Shown here: positions 1-5,934 of the stretch, piece after piece
Layout: each line of letters begins with the position of its first letter
Numbering within the stretch: position 1 is the first letter of the stretch
From: Spirochaetaceae bacterium
Lineage (GTDB): Bacteria; Spirochaetota; Spirochaetia; Treponematales; Breznakiellaceae
Length of the DNA stretch: 6,272 bases
Assembly: GCA_031255655.1 (NCBI GenBank)
Contig: JAIRSB010000168.1
Coordinates: 1-6,272 of the forward strand
Direction of reading: 5' to 3'
Notes under the pieces: model-generated
The model's input: only the letters and a program-made list of their open reading frames with translations
The model's database searches: none
What the model was told of the DNA's origin: nothing
Program-made: the position numbers and the translations under genes

Positions 1-711
1 AAGGCGGGCAAGACGCTTGCGTTCGCGCACGGGTTTAATATCCATTTTGGACAGATAATTCCGCCGCCAGATGTGAACGTCGTGATGATAGCGCCAAAAG
101 GCCCCGGCCACACGGTGCGCGAACAGTACAAAGCCGGCGCGGGAGTGCCCTGTCTTATCGCCGTTCATCAGGATGCCTCGGGCGATGCGAAGCGACTGGG
201 GCTTGCCTACGCCGCCGCCATAGGCGGGGCGCGCGCGGGTGTGCTGGAGACCACCTTCAAAGAAGAGACGGAAACCGACTTGTTCGGCGAGCAGGCCGTT
301 TTGTGCGGCGGCGTTTCTGCGCTGATGAAGTGCGGCTACGAGGTGCTCACGGAGGCCGGATACCAGCCCGAAAGCGCGTACTTCGAGGTTATGCACGAGA
401 TGAAGCTGATAATAGACCTTGTGAACCGCGGCGGTCTTTCGTTCATGCGCTATTCGATTTCGGACACCGCCGAGTACGGTGATTACATCAGCGGCCCAAA
501 AGTCATCACCGAAGACACAAAAAACGCGATGCGTAAAATACTAAAGGACATTCAGGACGGCAGTTTCGCCAAAGACTGGATAGCCGAAAACATGGTAAAC
601 CGCCCGCATTTTAACCGGATGAGAGCCATCGAAGCGGCGCACCCGATAGAAAAAGTCGGCGCGGAGCTGCGTTCAATGATGAACTGGCTCGAAAAACCCT
701 CAGAAAAGTGA
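1..711 (+). CDS. ilvC: Ketol-acid reductoisomerase (class I), 5'-truncated by the window edge
   Basis: This enzyme isomerises and reduces acetolactate or acetohydroxybutyrate with NAD(P)H and Mg2+, the second common step of valine, leucine and isoleucine synthesis in the cytoplasm. The reading frame is open from base 1 and ends with TGA at 709-711, giving 236 visible residues. By family numbering about 97 N-terminal residues, including most of the nucleotide-binding fold, lie outside the window. The fragment begins in the conserved AFAHGFNIHFGQ stretch and continues through APKGPGHTVR. All expected active-site residues align with a constant offset of 97: His at fragment residue 10, Lys33, metal ligands Asp93, Glu97, Glu129 and Glu133, and Ser154 in the RYSISDTAEYGDY motif. 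The projected total of about 333 residues fits the short class I form. A GTG at 73 is an internal codon, not the start. A palindromic repeat begins 8 bases after the stop. Confidence 0.97.
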   Translation, partial: KAGKTLAFAHGFNIHFGQIIPPPDVNVVMIAPKGPGHTVREQYKAGAGVPCLIAVHQDASGDAKRLGLAYAAAIGGARAGVLETTFKEETETDLFGEQAVLCGGVSALMKCGYEVLTEAGYQPESAYFEVMHEMKLIIDLVNRGGLSFMRYSISDTAEYGDYISGPKVITEDTKNAMRKILKDIQDGSFAKDWIAENMVNRPHFNRMRAIEAAHPIEKVGAELRSMMNWLEKPSEK

Positions 712-718
712 GGGTATT

Positions 719-833
719 CGTCATTGCGGGGCAGCGGCAATTTGCCGGCAGCACCGAAGCAATCTAGCGGCGGAGTGGCAGCCCTTTATCAAGATTGCTT
801 CGCTCGGTAACTTGCCGTTCTCCCGCAATGACG
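719..833. repeat. 115-bp imperfect palindromic intergenic repeat (REP/MITE-like)
   Basis: The left arm (719-765) and right arm (792-833) are near reverse complements. Both ends share CGTCATTGCGGG (719-730), answered by CCCGCAATGACG (822-833). The inner ends share AAGCAATCT (757-765), answered by AGATTGCTT (792-800). Between these the arms match well, apart from scattered substitutions and a 5-nt length difference. The central spacer (766-791) is 26 nt. The transcript would form a long hairpin directly downstream of ilvC and could act as a terminator or mRNA-end stabiliser, although no U-run follows. Elements with CGTCATTGCG-type termini and an internal GAAGCAATCT are common dispersed repeats in many bacterial genomes, so a multicopy element is likely. 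Copy number cannot be judged from this single window. No target-site duplication is obvious and no transposase is present. Confidence 0.8.
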
Positions 834-861
834 GCTGGCGCGAGAATGCCTCGCACAATTC

Positions 862-874
862 GTAGAAATTCTAC
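862..874. repeat. Short perfect palindrome (6-bp arms) upstream of the small cysteine-rich gene
   Basis: The arms are GTAGAA and TTCTAC with a single central A, located 28 bases before the ATG at 903. The dyad could be an operator half-site pair or a remnant of the adjacent repeat region. A 13-bp dyad is short enough to be chance, and no convincing promoter boxes flank it. Confidence 0.3.
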
Positions 875-902
875 TCGCGACAAAGCGGCATAGAAAATTG
901 TT

Positions 903-1097
903 ATGGCGGTCAATAAAAATATTCCAAATTGCCTAAAATGCAAATACTTCAAAGTAAGCTGGGATGCCGACTTTCCGCGCTCCTGTACGCAATTCGATAT
1001 AAAATGCCGCCCCCTGCCTTCCGTCGAAGTGCTTAACGCCACAGGCCGCGCCTGCCCTTCCTTTACAATTAACGAAGCGCATGCCCACCGCGCCTAG
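903..1097 (+). CDS. Small cysteine-rich conserved-looking protein (64 aa), function unknown
   Basis: This is a 64-residue soluble protein with no signal peptide or membrane segment. It has five cysteines: C10 and C13 in a CxxC (NCLKCKYF), C28 (PRSCTQF), C35 and C51 (RACPSF). The overall pattern is CxxCKYF, then WDxxFPRSC, then LPSxEV, then ATGRxCPSF. I recall this as a small conserved protein found in Firmicutes and spirochaetes that databases sometimes label as uracil-DNA glycosylase-like. That label has no support here, because the protein is far too short for a glycosylase and lacks its motifs. The cysteine spacing suggests a small zinc- or metal-binding fold, which is inference. The start is ATG at 903, with no clear Shine-Dalgarno sequence. 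The transporter gene follows 31 bases after the stop. The motif density argues that this is a real gene and not a chance frame. An overlapping minus-strand frame at 764-1042 has no recognisable features. Confidence 0.75.
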   Translation: MAVNKNIPNCLKCKYFKVSWDADFPRSCTQFDIKCRPLPSVEVLNATGRACPSFTINEAHAHRA

Positions 1098-1128
1098 TTT
1101 TTGTGTTTTTTAAGCGTTACCATACAAC

Positions 1129-2070
1129 ATGAATAAAAAAATCGTACGGGCAGATATACTTTTAGCGTTGACCGCCTGCATTTGGGGCTTTGCCTTCGCC
1201 GCCCAGCGGATGAGCCTAGATTACATCGGCCCTTTCACATATAACAGCGTCCGCTTTTTGCTGGGCAGCTTTGTGTTGCTGCCGCTGATATTTTTTCGCG
1301 CGAAAAGAAACCCCGCCCCGCCGGAAAAATCTCGTTTCTCGGCGTTTCCCCCCATAATCACAGGACTTTTCCTTTTTACCGGCGCAACTCTTCAGCAATT
1401 CGGTATTTTCTGGACTACGGCGGGTAACAGCGGCTTTTTATCCGGCATTTATGTCGTCCTTGTGCCGGTTTTCGGCCATTTTTTAGGGAAAAAGACGGGA
1501 ATACAAACATGGCTGGGCGCGGCTTTGGCTTTTGCCGGCCTTTTTTTCGTCATAGGTGGCGTAGACCTTAAAACAATCAACAGGGGAGACCTGCTCACGA
1601 TAATAGGCGGCGTCTTTTGGACGGGGCACGTCCTTTGCATAGACACTTTTTCCAAAAAGATGGATGCGATACAGCTTGCCTGCGGCCAATTTATCGTTTG
1701 CGGAGCGCTGTCGCTGCTGTTCGCACAGGCAGACTTTTTAAGGCAGGCGGACTTCGGCGCGAACTTCGCGGCGGAGTTGGGCTCGCCCGATTTTAGCCCC
1801 GCCATGCTGCTGGAGGCGGCAGTTCCCATCATTTATGGCGGCGTGTTCTCGGTCGGCGTAGGCTACACTTTGCAGGTAGTCGGCCAACAGTACGCGCCGC
1901 CCGCCCACGCCTCCGTGATACTTTGCACTGAAAGCATCTTTGCCGCGCTGGGCGGCGCACTTCTGCTGTCAGAAAGACCCGCGCCAGAGGCCCTGCTCGG
2001 CTTTGCCTTGATGATGTCCGGTATGTTAGCCACCCAGTGGGACATCAACAGAAAACACCGCGCCGGATAG
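1129..2070 (+). CDS. DMT-superfamily (EamA/RhaT-like) inner-membrane transporter
   Basis: This is a 313-residue hydrophobic protein with about ten predicted transmembrane helices, near residues 9-27, 37-56, 74-93, 98-117, 124-142, 151-170, 180-198, 228-249, 257-277 and 283-301. This is the duplicated five-helix (two EamA repeat) architecture of drug/metabolite transporters. The N-terminus, with DILLALTACIWGFAF and then the small helix before SVRFLLG, is typical of the family, as is the second-repeat signature around VILCTESIFAALGGALLL followed by a short loop and the last helix. Family members export amino acids, metabolites or drugs. The substrate cannot be read from the sequence, and proximity to ilvC is only a weak hint towards amino-acid efflux. 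The ATG at 1129 gives a natural short cytoplasmic N-terminus (MNKKIVRAD), but no strong Shine-Dalgarno sequence precedes it. miaB starts 24 bases after the stop, so the two may share a transcript. Confidence 0.93.
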   Translation: MNKKIVRADILLALTACIWGFAFAAQRMSLDYIGPFTYNSVRFLLGSFVLLPLIFFRAKRNPAPPEKSRFSAFPPIITGLFLFTGATLQQFGIFWTTAGNSGFLSGIYVVLVPVFGHFLGKKTGIQTWLGAALAFAGLFFVIGGVDLKTINRGDLLTIIGGVFWTGHVLCIDTFSKKMDAIQLACGQFIVCGALSLLFAQADFLRQADFGANFAAELGSPDFSPAMLLEAAVPIIYGGVFSVGVGYTLQVVGQQYAPPAHASVILCTESIFAALGGALLLSERPAPEALLGFALMMSGMLATQWDINRKHRAG

Positions 2071-2094
2071 ACTGATAGAGGACCTACAATCTGC

Positions 2095-3441
2095 ATGGAA
2101 CCCTTAAGCTATTATTTTGAGACTTACGGCTGTCAGATGAACTTTGCCGAAAGCTCGGCGTTCAAAGCAACCCTAAAAGAACGCAGATGGCGCGAAGCGG
2201 AGACGGCAGAAGACGCGCTGTTGGTCATCATAAACACCTGTTCGGTGCGCGAAACCGCTGAACGGCGGATTTTTGGGCGGCTTGCCCACTATGCCGCATT
2301 GAAAAAAAAACGCGCTCGTCAGGGACACCCCATCTTCGTGCTTGTCTGCGGCTGCATGGCAAGCCGTTTGGGGGACGCCCTTAGCAAACATGGCGCGGAC
2401 TTCGTAATGAAAACGCAGGAAGCCGCTATTTTCAGCAGGCTTCTTGCAGAAATCGAGGACTGGACGCTGGATAAGACGCGCCCTCTCCATGAGCGTTTCA
2501 ACGACGAGAATGACTATAAGGATTTCAGCTTCGCGCCCAGCCATCACGAGGCTGGCGCTTTCCGCGCCTTCGTGCCGATAATGAGCGGTTGTAACAATTT
2601 CTGCGCCTACTGCATCGTGCCCTATGTGCGGGGACGGGAAATCTGCCGCCCTCCGGCGGAAATAAGCGCGGAGATAAAAAGCCTTGCGTCCCGCGGGGTG
2701 CGCGAAATAACGCTGCTGGGGCAAAACGTGAACTCCTACGCCTATAACGATGTCGATTTTCCCTCTCTTTTAGAAAGCATTGCGCGAGAGACGGAAGGCT
2801 CGCCTATCAAGCGGGTGCGCTTCCTTTCGAGTCATCCGAAAGACCTCTCGGCGCGAACCATACAAGTGATGAAAGACCATCCCGTTTTTTGCCGCCATCT
2901 GCATCTTTGCGCGCAGCATGGCTCGAACCGCGTACTTGCCGCGATGAACCGCCGCTACACACGGGAGCGTTTCTTGGAGTTGGTAGACGCGGTCCGCACC
3001 GCCATGCCCGAAATAACGCTTTCAACAGATATTCTTGTCGGGTTTCCGGGCGAAACGGAAGAGGACTTTGAACAAATTCTTACATTGATGGAAAGGGCGC
3101 GTTTTTTGTACGCTTATATGTACCATTACAACCCGCGTGAAGGGACGGCCGCTTTCGATTTGCCGGGGCGTATCGCGCCGGATGTTAAGGGTGCGCGGCT
3201 TAAACTGGTGATAGACTTGCAAATGAGGCATACAGCCGAGCTGCTGCGCTCCCGTATCGGCGAGACCGAAACCGCGCTTGTGGAGGCTGTGTCGCGAAAA
3301 AACGGCCGCGAGCTTGTCTGCCGCACCGAGCGCGACGAGATGGTTGTTGCCGAAGGAGAGGCGCGGCTTATTGGTTCGTTTGTCAAAATCCGGCTGGAAG
3401 CTTTGTCGGGCAACACGCTGCGGGGTCGCTTTGTCGAGTAG
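2095..3441 (+). CDS. miaB: tRNA-2-methylthio-N6-dimethylallyladenosine synthase (radical SAM methylthiotransferase)
   Basis: MiaB adds a methylthio group to C2 of N6-isopentenyladenosine at position 37 of tRNAs reading UNN codons. The 448 residues show the full three-domain layout. The N-terminal MTTase domain carries cluster-binding cysteines C13 (YGCQMN), C49 (NTCSVRETAE) and C87 (CGCMA). The radical SAM domain has CNNFCAYC (C166, C170, C173) followed by IVPYVRGRE, plus LLGQNVNSY and the DILVGFPGETEEDF motif. The C-terminal TRAM domain spans about residues 378-447. The YGCQMN, NTCSVRE and QNVNSY motifs favour MiaB over its relatives RimO and MtaB. One oddity is LHLCAQHGSN near residue 275, where most family members read LHLPVQSGSN. 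The start is ATG at 2095. A purine-rich AGAGGA at 2077-2082 is a possible but slightly distant ribosome binding site. The gene converges on the J-domain gene with a 12-base gap. Confidence 0.97.
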   Translation: MEPLSYYFETYGCQMNFAESSAFKATLKERRWREAETAEDALLVIINTCSVRETAERRIFGRLAHYAALKKKRARQGHPIFVLVCGCMASRLGDALSKHGADFVMKTQEAAIFSRLLAEIEDWTLDKTRPLHERFNDENDYKDFSFAPSHHEAGAFRAFVPIMSGCNNFCAYCIVPYVRGREICRPPAEISAEIKSLASRGVREITLLGQNVNSYAYNDVDFPSLLESIARETEGSPIKRVRFLSSHPKDLSARTIQVMKDHPVFCRHLHLCAQHGSNRVLAAMNRRYTRERFLELVDAVRTAMPEITLSTDILVGFPGETEEDFEQILTLMERARFLYAYMYHYNPREGTAAFDLPGRIAPDVKGARLKLVIDLQMRHTAELLRSRIGETETALVEAVSRKNGRELVCRTERDEMVVAEGEARLIGSFVKIRLEALSGNTLRGRFVE

Positions 3442-3450
3442 GCTACCGGT

Positions 3451-3468
3451 ACGCTAGAGCGTCTTTTT
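3451..3468 (+). terminator. Possible weak intrinsic terminator of miaB
   Basis: ACGCT at 3451-3455 and AGCGT at 3458-3462 can form a short 4-5 bp stem with a very small loop, followed immediately by CTTTTT (3463-3468). It lies 9 bases after the miaB stop and overlaps the final codons of the convergent J-domain gene, so the U-run is the complement of its Lys-Lys codons. The stem is short, so termination efficiency is doubtful. Confidence 0.35.
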
Positions 3469-4254
3469 CAGGTCCGCGGAGGGCTTGATGGACGGGTCGC
3501 GTTTCTGTGCCTCGCGGAAGGCAGCGCGGGCGGCGGCAGTCTCACCCATCTTGCTTAGGGTTTCCGCTTGAGATTTAAGCCAGCGACCCTCGTCGTGAGC
3601 GGGGAAGCCTAGCGTCATAAGTTCCTGCATACATTCTATCCATGTTTCATCGTCAACAGCTGCGCGCAGGCGCAGGCGTACCAGCTCTTTCAGAAAAATT
3701 TCCACGTCTTCTGTAAAGTGGCGAAAATAAGGATTGCGGCGTTCTTCCCGGATTAAAGAGGCAAGCAGGCTGAACGTATCGTAGTAAAACCCGCGTTTTT
3801 CAAGTTCTTCCGCAAGGATAAACGAACAGTCCATCCAATCTTCGCGCCCCAAGTGTTTTTTCAACGGAAACTCTAAGCCTCCCCAATCCTGCCACATAGT
3901 TATGGCGGCGTCTTCCTCAAAATGAAATAATTCAAAGATTATGAGTTCTGCCCGCGCCTGCTCACGGAGTTTCGGGTTATGGCGGTCATCTGTGTTGTTC
4001 GCCTGTTCGTACAGATAATCGCGGTAATTAAAGCCGTTTTTCGCGACAGAGCCACGATAGGCGCGGTCGTAGTCAAACCGGCGCTGCCGGTTTGAAAGAA
4101 TCTCGTAAGCGGCAAGGAGGCTTTGCATATGAGCGCGCGCCCCTTCCCCCGCAAGGTCAGGATGGTGTTGTTTAGCCTTTTCACGGAACGCGCGTTTTAT
4201 CTCAGCCATAGAGGCATTTTCACTAACGCCTAATATTTTGTACTGGTCAATCAA
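3454..4254 (-). CDS. J-domain (DnaJ-like) co-chaperone with a non-standard C-terminal region
   Basis: This is a 266-residue cytoplasmic protein. Residues 4-68 form a J domain: QYKILGV at the start, helix II with IKRAFREKAKQ, the essential HPD triad at 31-33, and helix III/IV ending in FDYDRAYRG. The domain would stimulate the ATPase of a DnaK-type Hsp70. The Gly/Phe linker, zinc finger and C-terminal substrate domains of true DnaJ are missing, so this is a class C (type III) J protein and not DnaJ itself. Residues 95-250 are predicted to be helical. They include FHFEEDAAITMW, and a TPR-like stretch near 235-252 (LSKMGETAAARAAFREAQKRDPS). The start is TTG at 4254-4252: no in-frame ATG exists before the upstream TAA at 4281-4279, and J domains normally begin 3-5 residues before the YxxLGV motif. 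No clear Shine-Dalgarno sequence is seen. The LysM gene ends 47 bases upstream, with a hairpin in between. The client is unknown. Confidence 0.92.
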   Translation of the reverse strand: MIDQYKILGVSENASMAEIKRAFREKAKQHHPDLAGEGARAHMQSLLAAYEILSNRQRRFDYDRAYRGSVAKNGFNYRDYLYEQANNTDDRHNPKLREQARAELIIFELFHFEEDAAITMWQDWGGLEFPLKKHLGREDWMDCSFILAEELEKRGFYYDTFSLLASLIREERRNPYFRHFTEDVEIFLKELVRLRLRAAVDDETWIECMQELMTLGFPAHDEGRWLKSQAETLSKMGETAAARAAFREAQKRDPSIKPSADLKKTL

Positions 4255-4264
4255 TTTGCAATAT

Positions 4265-4293
4265 GCGGCACCGCCGTGTTACGGCGTTGCCGC
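4265..4293 (-). terminator. Strong hairpin between the LysM and J-domain genes (terminator, attenuator or RNA stabiliser)
   Basis: Read on the plus strand, GCGGCA (4265-4270) pairs with TGCCGC (4288-4293) and CGCCGT (4272-4277) pairs with ACGGCG (4281-4286). There is one internal mismatch (4271/4287) and a 3-base loop (4278-4280). This gives twelve GC-rich pairs. It sits 8 bases past the LysM stop codon in the direction of transcription. On the minus strand no U-run follows (ATATTGCAAATTG), so it is not a textbook intrinsic terminator. It may protect the 3' end of the lipoprotein-LysM mRNA or partly reduce read-through into the J-domain gene. On the plus strand a T-rich stretch does follow at 4300-4309, but no plus-strand gene precedes it. 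Confidence 0.6.
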
Positions 4294-4301
4294 GGTAAGA
4301 T

Positions 4302-5132
4302 TTATTTTTCTATCGGCGAATAAGTCTTTCCCGAATCCCAAAGCCCTTCTCGTACTTCACCATTAACACTGGGAATGTCCATTATCATACCGGGCTCAAT
4401 GAGATTTGGGTTGTCAGGATCCGGCAGTTTTTTTCTGTTCGCTTGATACAATATAGGCCAGCGGCGCGGATCGCCGTATGCCCACGAACGTCCGGCGATA
4501 TTCCAAAAACAATCACCGTATTTATCCCACGGACGTACTATATATTGCGAGGGGAGGGACGGCATGGGCGTCTTTTTATCTTGTTCCTGAGCTTGCTCCT
4601 GCCGTTGAACCTGTTCGACATTCTCTTGTACTTTTTGTCCTGATGTCAAGTTTTCGGGCGGCGCGGCTACAGCGGCCAATGTTTCAATAACTTTGTCAGC
4701 ATTGTTTATAGTATCGTCCCATTTTTTCGCGTCCCGCGCTATAAGCCCAAGATTGTAATATGTTTTCGCCTCATAAAATTCCGACGGAAAAAAGCGTTTC
4801 GCTTCGGACATATCCGCCCAGGCTAAACGCCGTTCCGCGGCGCTCATTTTATCATTTGCAACGTATATTTTTACCTGCTGCTTAACATACATATCAGATA
4901 CGGCGGCACTTCGTATAGCGTCAGCCGCATATATCACTGCTCTATCGTAATCCCCCGCCGCGAAATAGCGGTCAGCCATTTTTTGCAGACGAAGACTTTC
5001 GTCCAAATATGTATTTCTGCGGACGTTATTTAACGCGGCGTCATAATCCGTTATTGCCGCAAAAGTGGAAAAACATATCTGCGTCATCAAAGCAAGCGAA
5101 AAAGTTAAGCGTTTCAAGCCAAGACTTTTCAT
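4302..5132 (-). CDS. Secreted TPR-like/LysM-domain protein (predicted peptidoglycan binding)
   Basis: This is a 276-residue protein predicted to be exported to the periplasm. Residues 1-26 form a Sec signal peptide: basic KSLGLKR, a hydrophobic core, and likely cleavage near STFA-A. Residues 44-155 are helical and TPR-like (MADRYFAAGDYDRAVIYAADAI, then FYEAKTYYNLGLIARDAKKWDDTI). A Gln/Glu-rich linker covers about 165-187. Residues 196-255 form a LysM-type domain: QYIVRPWDKYGDCFWNIAG, YGDPRRWPILYQANR, NPNLIEPGMIMDIP. LysM domains bind N-acetylglucosamine-containing glycans such as peptidoglycan. A short tail follows, and no enzymatic domain is visible, so it is probably a structural or scaffolding cell-wall protein. 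The ATG at 5132 is supported by AAGGAG 7 bases upstream. The start overlaps the stop of the lipoprotein gene by 4 bp, indicating translational coupling and joint function. Confidence 0.92.
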   Translation of the reverse strand: MKSLGLKRLTFSLALMTQICFSTFAAITDYDAALNNVRRNTYLDESLRLQKMADRYFAAGDYDRAVIYAADAIRSAAVSDMYVKQQVKIYVANDKMSAAERRLAWADMSEAKRFFPSEFYEAKTYYNLGLIARDAKKWDDTINNADKVIETLAAVAAPPENLTSGQKVQENVEQVQRQEQAQEQDKKTPMPSLPSQYIVRPWDKYGDCFWNIAGRSWAYGDPRRWPILYQANRKKLPDPDNPNLIEPGMIMDIPSVNGEVREGLWDSGKTYSPIEK

Positions 5133-5923
5133 AAAATTTCTCCTTTTCCATTCGGGGAATTTTCGATAATTTTTACAGCGTCTTCGACTATTTTTTCACT
5201 TTCGCTTATTTTTTCTCCGGCGCTTTTAAGCGCTAATTCCGCTTTTTCTCTTTTTTCAGTGGCGGTTTTTATGACTTCGGCGAAAACCGGCAAGGCGCTT
5301 TCATAAAAATCAATGGCGGCTATGTAATCTTTTCTGCGTGAAGCGGCAATCCCTTTGTTGTGCAAGTCCGCGGCAATATTATAGCGGTCTTTTACCGCTA
5401 CATCGGCCTTCAGTTTGAGAGCCTGCTGCTGGGAATACGTGGATCTAATACGCAAAGCATCGGCTCTCGACAACCATACGCTGTCTATGATCGCGATAAA
5501 TCCATCAAGAGCAAAGCGGGCGTCAATAAAAGAGTCTTCATTTATCGCGTCAATTCCGGCATCGTAAGCCTCCGCCGCGCGTTTTAAGGCGTTGTCCGCG
5601 ATATCAAAAGGCTGTTGGTTCTCTTCGTTAAATCCGCCGTTCATTATTTCCTGGCGTTTCGCCCGCGCTATAGTCAGTATATCGCCCAGCTCGGCGTACC
5701 TTGCCTCACTCTCCGTAACCTCAGGAACAACAGCTATATCCGTTATTTCGGGAACAACCTCCGTGTCGATAACAACGCTCTCCGGCGGTTCTTCTTCGAC
5801 TTCTTCTGGTATGGGCTCAGGTTCAGGCTGCGGAGGCGTTTTTGGAGCGCTCTTGCAGGAGAATATTATCGCGGAAACAATAAAAATAAATGAAAAAATC
5901 CAGTAAAAATAAGCCTTTCTCAA
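5129..5923 (-). CDS. Putative lipoprotein with Pro/Glu-rich linker and TPR-like helical domain
   Basis: This is a 264-residue envelope protein. Its N-terminus is MRK, then a hydrophobic stretch (about 4-22), then IFSC with Cys23. Ile at -3 and Ser at -1 fit the relaxed lipobox of spirochaetes better than the enterobacterial consensus. Residues 27-50 are rich in Pro and Glu (repeated PEPEP/EEV), followed by two copies of a VVPE(I/V)T motif at 56-61 and 65-70. This is likely a flexible spacer. Residues 72-255 are predicted to be helical, with TPR-like character around 180-215 (AADLHNKGIAASRRKDYIAAIDFYESALPVF) and a charged, possibly coiled-coil C-terminal end. I do not recognise a named family. 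The chosen start is TTG at 5923-5921, supported by AGAGGT 5 bases upstream. The nearest ATG (5928-5926) is out of frame and stops after two codons. The gene overlaps the downstream LysM gene by 4 bp. Confidence 0.87.
   Translation of the reverse strand: MRKAYFYWIFSFIFIVSAIIFSCKSAPKTPPQPEPEPIPEEVEEEPPESVVIDTEVVPEITDIAVVPEVTESEARYAELGDILTIARAKRQEIMNGGFNEENQQPFDIADNALKRAAEAYDAGIDAINEDSFIDARFALDGFIAIIDSVWLSRADALRIRSTYSQQQALKLKADVAVKDRYNIAADLHNKGIAASRRKDYIAAIDFYESALPVFAEVIKTATEKREKAELALKSAGEKISESEKIVEDAVKIIENSPNGKGEIL
5140..5145 (-). promoter_or_regulatory. Ribosome binding site of the LysM gene
   Basis: On the minus strand this reads AAGGAG, 7 bases before the ATG at 5132-5130. It lies inside the last codons of the lipoprotein gene. 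It fixes the LysM start and fits re-initiation at the ATGA overlap. Confidence 0.85.
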
Positions 5924-5928
5924 AACAT

Positions 5929-5934
5929 ACCTCT
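5929..5934 (-). promoter_or_regulatory. Ribosome binding site of the lipoprotein gene, supporting a TTG start
   Basis: On the minus strand this reads AGAGGT, ending 5 bases before TTG at 5923-5921. The out-of-frame ATG at 5928-5926 directly abuts the site and is therefore too close for normal initiation. This spacing is the main reason for choosing TTG. Confidence 0.6.

Noticed and set aside
73..75. GTG at 73 as the start of ilvC
   Set aside because: The frame is open to base 1 and the upstream codons encode conserved family sequence, including the catalytic His, so the gene simply enters from the left edge.
764..1042. 92-codon minus-strand open frame across the repeat and the small gene
   Set aside because: It starts in the palindromic repeat and runs antisense to the cysteine-rich protein, whose motif pattern is much more protein-like.
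1077..1117. Possible terminator after the small gene (GCGC pair followed by T-rich sequence)
   Set aside because: The stem is only 4 bp with a 9-base loop and lies inside the coding end. The T-rich stretch is interrupted, so it is too weak to call.
2173..2724. 183-codon minus-strand open frame inside miaB
   Set aside because: It is entirely antisense to a gene with all MiaB motifs, and its translation shows no domain. This is a typical shadow in GC-richer coding DNA.
5592..5906. 104-codon plus-strand open frame rich in Ser, Thr and Gly
   Set aside because: It is the antisense of the Pro/Glu-rich lipoprotein linker, and its Ser/Gly composition follows directly from that.
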